Assembly (NCBI GenBank): GCA_900708905.1
Contig: CAADRB010000029.1
Span: 1,397,781-1,461,780 of the forward strand
DNA from: Hymenolepis diminuta
Taxonomy: Eukaryota > Platyhelminthes > Cestoda > Cyclophyllidea > Hymenolepididae
DNA length: 64,000 bases
Direction: 5' to 3'
Shown: piece after piece, positions 11,576 through 26,500 of the stretch
How the letters are laid out: each line of letters begins with the position of its first letter
Numbering within the stretch: position 1 is the first letter of the stretch
The notes under the pieces: model-generated
Told to the model about the DNA's origin: nothing
The model's input: the letters and a program-made list of their open reading frames with translations, nothing else
Database searches by the model: none
Program-made: the position numbers and the translations under genes

Positions 11576-14500
11576 GTGACTTATAAATGGGCGCAAAACA
11601 CATGTGAGCTTCCTACATGTGATAAATTTATTTGTATGGATCTGCATTTTTTTTTATAAACAGCTGCTATTGCTAATAAAATGCACAGAAGCAACCCACC
11701 AAAACGTTATTCGGATAGCGCCAGACTACGCAAATATAGTGAAATCCTCCTTCCCAGATCCGTATCTCATTCCTTCAGACGAACTCATCGTGAATTCAGT
11801 ACTACTGAAATGGACCGGGATGAGACTGGGAGGTCTGGTCAGGACTCCTTACTTCACTCCCCACGACGTCCAGATCCTGTCATTTCTGAGGAAAGAGAAG
11901 ACCCAGTTTTGATTCCGACACAGCCTACAGGTGCAGCAAAACCCTGGCGAAAACTGAGGAATGCTATTTTGCTCACATCTAGTGCCCTGGCTGCCAGTCG
12001 AAGAGAACGCGAAAATACGGAAAGCAGTGATGCTTTCTTAGATTTCTTTTCTACTTTTAAACGGCCCTCCCAAAATTCCTATTATGAACAACAGAATAGT
12101 ACCCCTCGAAATGATGCAACCACAAATCAGAAATCCCCTCCAATTGATGACCGATTCTTTTTTGAAGGATTTAATAAACTTTCAGATCCCGAACCTATTC
12201 CAAATGAGAAAGAACCCATTAAAGATTTCCTTCCTCCTCCTGCAATCCCACACCATTCTCTGCGGATGTGTGGAACTCGAGATAAAGAATTAGAGGCCGA
12301 CATACCAATTACTAAACCCCTTCACATCTATCAAGCTCAACCTAAACACAATAATTCGGGTTCTACAGAAAGCGTTCCAATTCAACTTGAAGAATGGGGG
12401 GATTTGGAAGAGGGTTGTCCACCTGATCCTAAGTCTTCCCGATGCACATACAAAAACGGTTGGTACTATCACTTGCGGTTCCTCAACTATTGCCTTCCCA
12501 AACGTGCTCGATTTGCCAAGTCCACCGATAGTTGTTATGTCACTCCATCCGAAAATTTCAATATCATTAATCGCACCAGAAGTACTCACTTCATTTGTAA
12601 TCCACAGGGAAAATTTATGTTTATTTGGCTGGGAATAGTAGCAATGGCTACCGTGTACAATCTTTGGACAGCAATTCTCCGACAGGCTTTTCATGAAGTC
12701 CAAAAGGGGCGGACAGCGCTTTGGATTGGACTGGATGGCATAGCGGATTTAATATATCTCGCCGACATAATGGTCCAATTTCGAACAAGTTATCTAGAAA
12801 AAGGTCTGGTAGTGAAAGATGCACGGAAAATAGCAACTCGATACCTCTGGTCTCGAAAGTTTGCTTTCGACAGTCTTGCACTACTTCCGTTGGATCTTTT
12901 CCAGTCAGTGACAGGTATACAGCCTCTTTTAAGGTTTCCACGTTTCTTGAAATGCTTTCGAGCATGGCACTGGAAGATCATGGTTGAAAATCGAACCACA
13001 TTTCCCAACTCCTGGCGTGTTCTAACATTGACCCATATCCTGTTTCTTGGATGTCATTGGTTTGCGTCGATCTACTACATCTTGTCCGAAAGTACACATT
13101 TCCAAGATCCATGGGGATATCCTGCTCCTGATACGCCGGAACTTCAATCACTACTACGGAAATATCTGCAGTGTTTCTATTGGGCTACTGTTACTCTAAC
13201 TACTATTGGCGATATTGCTGAACCATCTGTAACATTTCAGTAAGTTGAGCAAATTTTTATATCTTGGTATTTTGCTCTTCATATTACTGCAATTCTTATT
13301 TTATATAGTTCTCGTTGAATCTTTTTCGGAGTACTTATTCAATAGCAGTTGTGTCTTTTAGACATCGGTTACATTGTCAAGTAATTCCGTTAGGTAATTT
13401 CGTTTCTGAAGAATGCCAAATAATTGTGTGATTTACCGGATTTTAAGAACAACTCCTTACATGGGTTTTAGGGAGGTCTGAACGCTATACCCTGTTTCCT
13501 ACCAACTCTTTTGTGTGTAAATACAAATTCGGTTGTTTTAATCTGCGTAAAATATAAAAACTCGTTTTAAAAGGTGGTAAAGAAGCTTTTGCACCGCAAT
13601 TTTGTTTTATATCAATTTCATGCCCTTTAATATGTATTGCATTTAACTACGAAAGAGCTGAGAATTTATAATAGTGTTTTTACTAGTTCTGCAGCCAAAT
13701 TCATAAGTTAAGTTACGAAGATGCGTTCGAAAATATGATAGAATATTAGAATTTTCAAAGTTCAATTGTGTACTAGTAATAGGGTCCAAAGATCAAATAT
13801 AATAAGTAAACAATATATTAGTTTTTATTGCAAAACCCAAGGGATAATAAAGAGATATATATATATATATATATTAGATGGATAATTTCGCCCGAACAAT
13901 ATATGGTCGATTATGTTATTATTCTCATTTGTTACAATTTAGAGAAAAAATGAAAAAAATTGACTTAATCCATTTTAAATAATTTGATTTGAATGTTGAT
14001 ATTCAAGAGCAAATGGTTAAATAAAGTCTAAATGAAGGTTGAACAAAATGAATAAATTTTTAAATAAGAATAGAGAGCAAAGAGGTTAATATAAGTCTCG
14101 AGATTCATTTTTAAAGTAATTTTTCTAAATAATTATCAACTTCCATTACCAGATTTGTAAGTTCTGAATACCCAATATTAATTACTCGTGTTATTATTTC
14201 AAACTAAAAGTCACTTCATATTTATTACCTTACTGTAGTGAAACAATTTTCAAACTTTTCTTCATGGGAAAGCATCTGAACACAAGAACAGAAAAGGGAA
14301 GGTGATCGAAAATAAGATTAGGGCATTTGACGAGTTCTACAAAATTTGATCTTCGAAATTAGGTCATTTTCTCCCGCGTCCTGGATATAGTCCACTCTTC
14401 CATTTACTAATGGTCCATTTTACAATTTCTATTCCTACATGAAATACAGGCCTACTAGACCAGGTGACTGATTTTGATGGTTAGACAACCATAATTAATA

Positions 14501-17500
14501 CATTTCTCTTCTTGCTGCTTTAAATAAATACGTCTGTAGATTAATTTTGATATGTTAACTAATAATTGAGTTAGGTTAGGGGAAAATCATAAGTATCATT
14601 TTTTAACAGAGCTTGCATTCCAACTTCTCCAGCTTTGCTTATAGCAGTTAAAATCAGAACACAAAACCTCCACATTTGTGTCATTTTTTAATGAGGTCGT
14701 ATTGTACTAGATCTTAAACTTAGAATTTGGCCATTCATTTGCAGCAACGTATAAATTGACAGATTATTTATGTATGATATGATATAGATTTGTTAAGTGT
14801 GGATTAAGAATGCTTAAACACACGTTTATCACTTTTAATATTTAAATTTATCTTAAAAAATCCCAAGTTAAATTGTTAGGAGTATTTTTAAGTACAAGCA
14901 CACTTTAGCGCTTTTGGATCTAAATAGAGAGAATACTGATGTTTGCCGCAATATGAGTTAATAGGCTATAATGAATAAAACTTAAAATGAAACAAATCCA
15001 TCCAAGAAAATCTTTTCAAGACTTCTATGTGAGAGTGCTCATGAATAAAATTTGAATAGCTTTCAAAATATCGATCAAAAAGAAATATTTGAAGATTTGT
15101 GTATTAATTATTAAAATAGTTAAAAAGAGCACACATGGAAACTCCACAATTATTTCAGTCTAAATCTAAAGAGGTCAGATGGTACTAGATAGAATTGTTT
15201 TAATTGATAAATGCACAAGAAGGAAATTTTGAAATCATCATAAACTGAAAATGTTTTCTGAGACACAAACTCCTTTTGAACTGGGTTTCCTTCTGTGAAA
15301 TTGATTGGGGTTAACTCTTCATTCGTATTTAATTTGACTTTATAAGCATTGAAAATGCTATAGTTTGAAGGCCAACTTTTTGATCTTATAATTAAAAACG
15401 TTTCAAAACACCTTATAAATATGCATTCAATTCCTCAAAGTAACTCATGGTGAGTCAAAGAATTGAATAAGTGGAATGATATGGTGGTTATGTTTTAGAA
15501 GAACAAGAAGGGGTGCTTATTGGAAGGAAGGAAAAATGGGGCTTTAATAGCCCTTAGAAGCTGTCTAGTTGTCTGCTTTTCAATGAAGAGGTGGAATCTG
15601 TTTTAAAAAGATCAAACTCACCAATGTCTAACGACCAAGTTCTAGATTTCAAGATACTCTATTAGAAAATTGAAATTGAAAACATCAGGATTTTTGCGGT
15701 GGACCATGTCTGCAGTATTCAACGGGAACTGACTAGTTGATTAAATTACGGGCCGAGTCATACCTTTTTCAAAGAAGCTAATTTGTGATAAATTTCATAA
15801 TTCATAATAATAAAATTCATAATATAATTGAAATTTTATATCGACCTTATTTGGTTATTTAAATTGACCAATTTAGCTCTAACATGAAAGTTAAACAGGC
15901 AATTTTAATTAATTATACCATAATTTGGACGGTAATGGAATAAAACCTTTGGTGTTCCTGTCTTTTTGTAATTAAAATTATAATATAAAATGTAATATAT
16001 ATATAATATAACAATATTAATTAAATTTTGTATTTTATGTAAGTACTACAGTAAATTAGTGGAGTCGAAGATTTTATTAAATTGAATAATTTTTTTCACA
16101 GTATACATGTCTGGATAAAGTTGCCTAGCAGTCTATCGAATGCTAAATATCTTACTATTTTATCAACATTTATCTTTTATCTAAAACAATAAAATTAAAT
16201 TTATTTTACGTGTATAATGAGCAGTTAAAGGCTTAGACAAATTCAGCAGTATTTATTCAATTATTAGTGAAATATGTTAATCGAATATTAAAAATATCGA
16301 GATGCAATTTTTTTGAATAAGTATAGTTTATTTAATAAAATCACCGAAGGTATCTTTAATAACGCAAATTAATTTTTCTCAAATTAAGTTTATATTGTGA
16401 ATGAGATTTAAAGAATAAAGCTTCATTTCTGTTTGCTAAATGAATTAAGTCAGTAAATTCTGGAACACAGAAAAATTTTCAAGAAACTTGGAAGTTTCTT
16501 TGTAGAACCACTAAATGTTATTCTATTACATCATCGATTCATTGACTTTACAAGTTTTCCTTGATTCTAAAAGATCAACAAGAGGTTGATTATAACTTTT
16601 ATTTATAAAAGTTCACGTTGCAAATTGGACGAATGGTCAGTAATGTACTTTGAATTTGCATAAGAAGTTGTCCCGGAATCCAGAGAACGATTTATGAATT
16701 TAGGAAAGTGAAACAGTGAATCAACTGTTTAGTGAATTCTCTGCAATCCGCATCAGAAAATCACATGTATTAACTCTTTTGACAATCTAATTTCGATCCC
16801 CTCCCTCTGTTACTTATTGGCCTTTGCTCGGCAGATTTCGGTTGGTTTCCTGCAGTGAAAAATTGCAAAAATGTTCTGCATTGTTATAATAGAACAAGTG
16901 CTTATTTCTATAGGTTAATGACAACATTTACGAGTGCAATATTTTATTAAATTTCTTTTTCGCGAAGTTTTAACTTTTTATTAATATAATGCTTCTGATG
17001 TCCATTATATTTTAGGAAAAAATAAACAGCATATTAGTTTCTGTTGAGTCCCTGCATTCTAAAATAGTTTTGATATGAAACATTATTTAACGAAGCTTCT
17101 GCCTTACGCATTTTTACTCTTGCTTAATGTCAAATTTGAAATACTGGCGTATATGATTGGAAGGCTATGAATTAAAGTATCTTATATTGAGTGGAATACC
17201 ATTTTTATCCATCCCTGTCCAGAAATAAGAATAGCACTTTTGATACCCTATGCGAATGCGTGAGTTTTTGATAAAATAAGTGAAATTAAAATCTTTAATT
17301 TGTTAAATGGAATTACATAAATGTTGCCCAACAGGTGTAAACTTGCACCCCGTTGACTAAAATTTTGTGGTAAGATGGAGATTTACTTCGTTTAATTATA
17401 GTTACGAGATGAGACTTGCAAAGAACGTTTACTACAGATGGACTTTTGTCAGTTAAGGACTTGGGAGGTTATTGAGTAATTAGTTCCTCCCTCCAGAACT

Positions 17501-20500
17501 GAATACTTGTCTATGAATCACATTTCGCTCCTAAAGCAGCCGTAAACTATTTATTGGCAATTCCCTTAAGTAGATAAATGAGCCTTTTTAAGATCTCCAA
17601 TACTTTGAAGTGGAAAGTTTTACTGTCTTTGCTCCCCTCATTCTTTCTGATGAATTTTTCCTATGGTTTTCTCTCAATACTTTTAACTTATGATATTTTT
17701 CTACTGTTAAATTAGAAGCTAAAGGAGTTGCTTTAAACTGTCTAGAAGATTAATAGGCTCTAGACTTTTACTGCAAATATATAATACAAAAAGGGGGAGT
17801 TAGATCAAATTTGTTAAGTATAATAAGGAAGATTCATGTCTTCTTTCAACTGCCTTTATGTGAATATAATTAATCTAATTTATAATGTTTTTTCAGACCG
17901 GGTTGGCGGAGACGCCACACAACGGTAAAATGGTAAACTAATCCATTATGATAATGCTGTTTCATAATATTATTTTCAGCATATTCTTGTGGTATATATG
18001 CATGATGCATTACTGAAATTTAAACAGTATCTCTTGCAGCAACAGCATGTAAAATGAGATTAGAGGATGATTAAATTCTGAATCTTTCAATAAGGAAAAA
18101 ACAATTTGTTAGACAATAAAATATTCTAAAAGGGTTAAATGTTGAGCTTACTTATCCCAAAATGAAACTTCAAAACAATAATACATTATTAAGGTAACAT
18201 CTTATATTGGAATGACTTTTCTGCTATCCATTGATACAATGTCGTTGTATGCAAGCCTGTGAAGCCGTAGTTATATTTGCCCTTTAATGTGTTACTTGAC
18301 TGCTTTGTATTTCTGCAAATATTTTCTTTCTTTTCTTTTCCAGGTATGCATTTACGATAACTACCTATCTGATTGGTGTCTTCGTGTTTGCTACGATTGT
18401 CGGTAAGTTGCTCCTTTCTAAATCTAAAACTACTCAGACCCCAAGAAGAAGAAGGAAGATGATCTGCAGCTCATAAGAGCTGTTGAATAAGAATGTAATT
18501 ATGGAGGACATAATATGTGATAAATAAATGGCTGTCTGGATAGCCCATAATTACAACGATGAGTTCTTAATTGGATGGTTTAGATATCCTGGTGTAAGCG
18601 AAAAAATCCTCTAACTGATAATGCAGTATATGAAAAGCGAAGCTTGTGAATCCCATTTGAGTGCATTAAAAGTTTCAAATCGGCCAACATTAAGAAACTA
18701 GCTTAAATTTGACGTCGGGTCCTTTTGTTAATGAGGTTTTAAATGATCGTGATCAGTGTTTAGATACACATTATTTTGGTATTCAACTACTCAACATTCA
18801 TTAAATATAAACCGATGGATTTCAACCAAATATCACTAGAATAGAAGAAATGCTGGCTGCTGCTACGCCACTGCTCAATTAACCTAATTTGAATGTTGAA
18901 AATATAAATTTAATAGTAATTTAATACGTGACTTTGTAAAGCAGTCATTATGAAGTGAACGTTATTTCAAGCTTTAATTGGACAAAAAACTAACAGAAAC
19001 ATTATTAAATATGAGGATGCAATATGCAAATTCTCTTTAAAAAATTTTTCAAATAATGCTAGATTAAAAAATGGTTACGCGTATTTAATTTGTTTCTCTT
19101 AAATATATGAATCGTTCTCGATTACAACTCTTGTCTAGAAGTGAAAACTGTTCAATTGGGATTGCAGTATATCGATAAAATTGCGGATAAAATATTCGGC
19201 ACTGCAATAAAATAAAATTTTATTTTTTTGTATAAATACTTTTTTTTACAATTTTAAATTTATTCTGCCTCAAAATTGTTTTTTTGATTTATCGTTCGAT
19301 GATTAAATTTTTAGGTCAGGTAGGGAACATCATCAATAACCGGAACGCAGCTCGACTATCGTTCGAAAATATCCTGGTGAGTAATACTTAAATAAATTTG
19401 AGAAAAAACGCTATTCATACAGCATAATGTGTTTTTAAAAATGTAAAGGATTTTTATTTATCAAGCAAACCTCTTGATTCTGATTAAGTCTGACTTATGG
19501 TGGCGAGGGGTATCTCTGTATTGGATTTTTGAATAAGCTAGCGATAAAAAGTAATAAAATGTATAATATGCCCTCAATTTTGTATATTCAATCTAAAATA
19601 TCAAAAGATTGTATCAAAAGTAAGATTCGTGTAGGTATCGCTTTCAAAAAATTTTCATTCATGGAGGGAAAATTGAAACTGGAAAATTTTTGCCCTGATA
19701 CCTAAGATCAACATAGTTATAGTTTTGACTATTGCCTATTTGTCATTGAAACCCACGTTTAAAGCTGAACCTTGAAGATAATAACAGTTTTCAATTTTCA
19801 AGACCTTTATTCTGGTAACCTCACATATCAGTTACCTGATCAAAGTTATCTAAGAGCCCATTTTTGTTTTCGAACAGTTCGTAAATTGTAAAGAGAAAAG
19901 GAAGCCATCATCATAGAAATTTGACTTCGTGAATATGACTCCACTCTAGAATTGATCATCACAGATCAAAGATGCAAAAGAAACTGGACCCAAATTTAAG
20001 AACATCAATGCGATGGAAAGATTATTATCAAATAATGCGAGTCTCCACATCGAATGCACTGAAATTAGTCAAGATCGTGCATTTGATTTAATCCGTAATA
20101 AATAGTTTAACGGAAAACAATGTGTTATAAATGCCGTATTAAGACTGTAAGCTGGTGAATATCATGAAAGATCCTTCTTCCTACTTAAACTTTGGAAAAA
20201 AGAAATTACCTAAAGTGCAAGACCGACTAGCACGGTTTAAAAGCAGTCAATAAGCACTAGATGTCTTAGACAAGCATTTACTGCGATCCGGAGGATGAAT
20301 CATAAAATTTTGCTTTTGGAATGTGTAACTATTGTTGACGTTGTTCTCAGCATCCTTTTGATCATTCGTTAGACTCTCTGTTAAATGATTTCGGTCGCTA
20401 ACCAAAATTTCTTAGTTATACGTAATATATTTGAAGTCCAACTTTGGTTTCCAGAGTAAAGCATTTAATCATTTGCAGAAGTGCTATAAGCATTTTCTTC

Positions 20501-23500
20501 CACATTTTGATAAGAAATTCAAATTACCAGGGACAAATGATCGTTTTTTCTAATGAATTTTATGTCATTTTGTATTCTGATATTGATCATAATTTAAAAA
20601 AGAAATGCACCAGGGATAAGGTGTTTTTCACGAAGAAAATTTGACCGGTTGCATATCTACCATGGGGGCAAAATTTTTGCTCAAAGTTTTTCATAATATG
20701 ATATGCAATGTTTTTAATTTTCAATGCGCAATCTCCGGCTTAAAATAGACAAATAATACATAAATGAGTAGTGGATTCATTTTGCCTGCATAGAGGAATA
20801 AGCAATTAAAAAGTACCTTCTAAGATAGACGTGAGCAACTTGTCAATCATTATTATTTCAGAACTGAACTAACAACAAAACAATATGAGTGATCGAGAGA
20901 GTGATTGTAAAATACCTTAATTTTTCTTGACAAAGCGAAGCAATTCTACAGCCTAAATCAAGAGCAAAAGGCCTTTTTACCCGAAGAGCAGTATGATGTC
21001 TCAATAAGAAATAAATATAAGTTATTTGAAGTTCTCGGATAAAGTCAGATTATTAAAAGAATCATAAATCATGTCTTGCTGGATGTGATGATTCATCTTT
21101 TACTACAAGTCCATAGTTTACCATGTTATGTCCTTATATTCTAAAGTGCAAGTTCTAGATTTAACTCCTGGTGAACTCATGTCTGCAATTTTCAGATCCT
21201 CATGACCAGTGGACTTGAATTGAGTGGTTAGTCACGCCTTCTCAATGGACTTATTTCTTCCAATGGCTAAGCTCATCTAGTTGAAACAAGTTAAGCATAG
21301 AAAATAGTAGCATCAGTGGAATTATTAACGGCTAATTATATGATGTTAAGGTTTGCTGGAATACTTTGATTTGAACTAATCCGTGTGTCAGTAACCATCA
21401 CAAGTATAACTCACTAAATTCATCGCCTTATCAGACACATGTCAACTTCGGCTCCCACGTTATATTTTCAATTTGACCATCATTTCTTTCTTTATGCAAA
21501 GGACAATGCCAAAAGCTATATGAGCGCTCACCACGTACCACAAAGACTTCGGAATCGTGTTCTTCGGTGGTACGATTACGCATGGGAAAGGTAAATTTCG
21601 TTCTATTTTTAATAAAATTTTTCTTCATTTCATACTGACCCATGTCTATAAATGTATACGTTACAATTAGTAGATTATTAAGTTGTTTGTTTTGTAGTTT
21701 TTATATACATATAATTTTTACCTTTTTAAAAAATGTAAAAACACATAAGCTTTCTTGCTATTTTTAATTTTTTAGTATCTCAGTTCTGTTCCATAAATGT
21801 GTTCAACATTTTAATTTTGCGTTAAAATTAACAAACTATACCAAAAATGAATCTCTAAAGCAAACGAATTATAACCTGAGCATTGCAGTAAGTTGATTTT
21901 AGAATCTGTTTTGGCGTCGAATTTTGAAAAATATTTCATTTTAGAATAATAACAAATTTAGAGAACTTCAACTATTTGCTGAATTTTGGTAATTTTTTCA
22001 GTAGAAATGTTCAGTAAGAAAATAATTTCTTATTTTACTTTTAATTTCTCGCATATTTCAATTATCTTAGCCATTTTTTTTCAATAAACATGGAAACATC
22101 TGCATAGTAATAACGACATTTCGTATAATAAAAAATGAATCAAGCCCTTTAACCACTTTTGTAAATATGAGATATGTCAACGGAAAGGAGTTATCAATAA
22201 CAAAGTTCCAATTGTTTATCTTCATTTCAAAGTATTTTTAGTTTGGCCTTAGTTAAATAAAAACTGACATAGATATTTTGCATATGAAATTAGAACATCC
22301 CGATTAGTTTGAGACCGTTGTAGAATTCTAATGCCAATTGTCGCAATTGTTTAAAACTCAAAGTCACTTTCATACTAGCTTCGGCCATACTAGTGAACCC
22401 AAATTATACTAATTTCAAAAATAAAAGCATAATGCTTAATTTAACAGATATATCTGAAAACTCAATTTCAAATTTCACTTCAATTATCAAATTATTGTGA
22501 ATTTAATTATATTAAATTAACTTATACTATACATTGAATAGGCTCATTCTTAATTATTCATAATTTTTAACCTATTTTGTTATAATAATATCTGAATCTC
22601 ATAGTGGACCACTAATTTAACCCACTCATGAGCATTTATGAGTCTGAGGACATTGATATGGAGTTCTTTTTTAATCACTCCATTAGATAGAATGGGGCTT
22701 CAAAACATCGTAATATTCTGGTAATGGAAACACTTGTTGGCGCAGTGGTCAAAATACACGTCTGCAAAGTCAGAGATTACGAGTTCAGTGTCCACCGTAG
22801 CACACCCAGTGTTGTGAGTGACCAACCGTTCTGATTAGTTCCAGTCAACGAAAGAGTTAGTAGAAGTTGAGTTTCTCAAAAGAGTGGCCCAAGATAACTT
22901 TCCACTATCTAGATAAAGCACAATGAAAACTGCCTATAACCTTCCAAGGTTTCTGGCCATCTTGAATTAGGTCTTCCAAATCGGATATCTATTAGAAGGT
23001 TAGTAGTCACCGATCGTATTTTGTCACTTTTGTCACTTAAGTGACATGAGGGCTAAATAGCAACCATTGACCGGTGTAAAGCTTGAGAAAATTCGATGTA
23101 AATATTTATAAAAATTGACAGACGTGCATTTGTAAGCTTAATATCATTCTTGCTGCATTTTTAACCATATTCATTTAAGATTATTCGTCGAAAATTGATT
23201 CTCTCGTCATATAATCAGTTATACCATGTCATTTTTATGCACTAAGCTCTCTCTGCTGTATCGTTATCCATTTTAAGCAAAGTCTATCAAAAAATACATG
23301 GACTAGTATATATTGCATAAGAAAGTCTGACACCATATGGTTCCTGATTATCGATTTCCGATATTTTCATAGTTTTTTAAACGAAAGCGATTTTACAACA
23401 CCAATGTATACAATGAAAACATAGTGACCGAAATTCGGTTATAATATATTCTCCCTTTTTACTTCAGAAATAAATAAATACACTTTACAGACAAAATTGG

Positions 23501-26500
23501 GAAGGCTGATTTTCGAACGAGTTTAAAAAATTATTTGAAAACCTTGATAGTTTTAAAAGGTACTTTGTTTGGTTTAAATTTAACTGCATGAGGTTTTGTT
23601 ACATAATTTATAAGGTTCAAAAAAACACTGGAATAAATTAATTCATTCGATGAAAATTGCAAGGAAATCGGTAGATTTAAATTATTACTTGAATATATTT
23701 GGCGCCAATTCGAAACATCCAAATTATCGGTTTTCTCTGAATTTCGCTTTCAAAAATCTTACTTCTACAGAGTTTGCTAGAAAGCCTTTACCAAATTTTT
23801 CTACAAATAAAAGGAATTATTTCAACTATTTTCAGTTAGAAAAAATATTTTTTAACTTTAGTAATTGTGTCAGTTCTATAAAACAATGAAACACATTTAC
23901 TGTGTGACGACTGAAAAATCCCTTTATTATATTGAAGGGTAAATTTCATGTATAAGATATTGAGGTGTGAATTTGAGATTAAGAAGAATAATTTTGTTGT
24001 AAGGGGATTTTTAGTATTTATTTGAATCCTTTTGCCTTAATAATTTTGTGATAATTTTATTTCATACCTATGTTTTCTATTATCAGAATTTGCTTTTCAA
24101 ATTCTGCGTCCTTTGCTTTTTTATTTATATGACTCATACCTCAACCTCTCTGTTCCCATATAAATCTAGAACTATCTAGAACTGCTTAATGTGTTATATA
24201 TTTGAACCTTATTACCTTTTTCGGATTATATCTTTCAGGACTTCACTCTTTTTCAATAAATATTCTGCCTCCGGCTCGGTTTACATTCTTTCTCATTATA
24301 TATTTATATTAAAAAGAGGGTGCGGATCAGCTAATTTTATTCAATCCTAGAGTATTATCTCCCTAGGATGGAACTTTTGGTATTATAATATGATAGAGGC
24401 TTTTATTTTTACACATAAAATGCCAATTTATACGGAATTTTTATTTTAAAATATTTAATATGGAAAGAGGAGAGTTAATGTTTCGTCATTTATCTCAATA
24501 TTGATCAATTAAAATTGATTTGGAGTTTCTGTTTACTCCTTTCACAACATCTTGTCCAAAATAACTGATACTAATTTGACAGCGCAAGTTACTGTTTTCC
24601 AATTTTACATTTTATCTTGTGATATATTCTTCATTTGCAATAGAAAAACACGAATTCTGAACTTAGTTACAAAGGAACAAATTAAATATGGATGATAAGT
24701 AAAACTATCGGGGAAACTGATATTAGAGGAGAAATTTCTCCCTTATAAATTTCCAGCAGTCGATATACCAAATACGTGTACTGTTGGTTATCCATAGCAA
24801 AATTTAGAAAATAGAAGTTATTTTATTCTTCATTCAGTTTTTTCTAACGTAAATTAAGGAAATTATATTTTCATAACGAAATTCTGTCTCCGACATATCA
24901 CCCTTATCCATTGATTTCGCTAAAATTACGTAATTTTATCGCAGTAAAAAGTTGACCCTGAAGTATATTTTACAATTTAAATATTATCCTAATCATACTA
25001 CATGACTAATTTTCCTTGATCTATTGTGGTTCAAAATTGTCTATCTGATATTTAGGGGGACAAATATAGGTGGTTGACCTTTGGCCTTTAAGTTGGGGTA
25101 TCAAACAAAACAGAAGAATGAATGCACACAAGTCGGTTTTTATTAAACTTGCTTGACTGGTAGTGTCAACTATTACTTAAATTCGGTTGGCCCAAAATAT
25201 TCTGGGCGGATATAGGCAGTTAAAATTAAATTTGTAATGAAATCACTCTTAACAAATCTTACGCTGTCAGATGTGTGTTTTCATATATTTATTCAAAATT
25301 CAAGGACTAAAGAGAAAATTTTCGATAAGTAGTACCTTCTTAGTTAAAACGACAAGTTAAAGCCTGAAGAAATATTAAAATACAGAGAGGTATCATTTAT
25401 GAAAATAGGTGTCCCACCATATTTATTTTTTGGATAAATTAATCTTAACAGTTTAGTCATGAGTGAGAATTTTTTATTTATCGAATCAACGCAAGGCCAA
25501 TAGTTATAAAAGTTGTTATAACATGTCCTTAGACAAGACAGCTAAAAGTGTTATTTATTCACTAAACTAACATTTGATAAGCTGGTGTGACATGGAATGT
25601 ATAGATTAAAATAATTAATGTTAGGAAGTGAGTGCGGTGATTTGGTTTGTGGAATCTTGAATTTTTATCTCTTCAATTCCTACCTCATATAGAAGCAGTG
25701 TTCTGACTATTTTTGGGACATACTAGTATTGTGTAAGCTTCTTGTTCTTTGGCCTTCAAAGTAAATAAGGAAGACCGAATGTACATTTAGTATTATCTTG
25801 TTACGCTATGTGAGCTTTTAGCTACCTCCTCTTTTTAGAAGAAATCGAATTTCCTGAAAACCCAACATTTGATCCCATTTCTTATCACTATTTTTATATA
25901 ACAGTAATAGTGTAAAATCGTTACTTTGCTTTCTCTGAACAATCGCATATAAGTAGCAACGGTAAATTTCACCCTTTTTACCCAAAGTCTCTTGAGGGTA
26001 AGGTTCACGATTGGTGAGAAAGGAATGGACTTTATATATTTTTAGCTGTGATAGAGCCTATACATCATAGAATTCCATGACGGCTTGCTTGTTTTAATGT
26101 AGTTCTAAAGTTCTACTTATTTCGTATTGGTATCTGATAGTTTGAAAGAAACATTATGGCTGTGCTACTATACATTTCAGATATAAATACATTATTTAAG
26201 TTCATTGATAAGTTGGAAATCAATACGAATCACTACCAACTATTTTAATCCCGCTAGTAGCATCAAAAAATGCCAACGAACAGGATTTGTTCCTTGACCA
26301 TTAGATTGATGGAATACTATTCCCATGTGCTGGTACATGGTAACGACCACTATATTAGTGGCCAAAATGGCTGCCAATCAATAACTTGAGTTCTTTTGGG
26401 AAGTTGAAGAATAGACTTTTGTTGAGTTCAGATTATCAGTTCTTTTCTTCCGGGTTTAGATCTATTGTTGAGAGCCAATGCGATGCGGTATTTAATAAGT

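Noticed and set aside
11604..11912. A 102-codon + frame with a hydrophobic start, signal-peptide-like
   Set aside because: It overlaps the CNG exon in another frame, crosses the proposed acceptor at 11663, and its tail is the shifted reading of the channel N-terminus.
12290..13008. Several open frames of 70-140 codons on the - strand and in other + frames
   Set aside because: They overlap the large CNG exon and have no domain; they are shadows of its coding frame.
21431..21643. Open frame of 70 codons on the - strand
   Set aside because: It is the complement of the CNG C-linker exon (21502-21590), whose + strand reading is conserved and phase-consistent.
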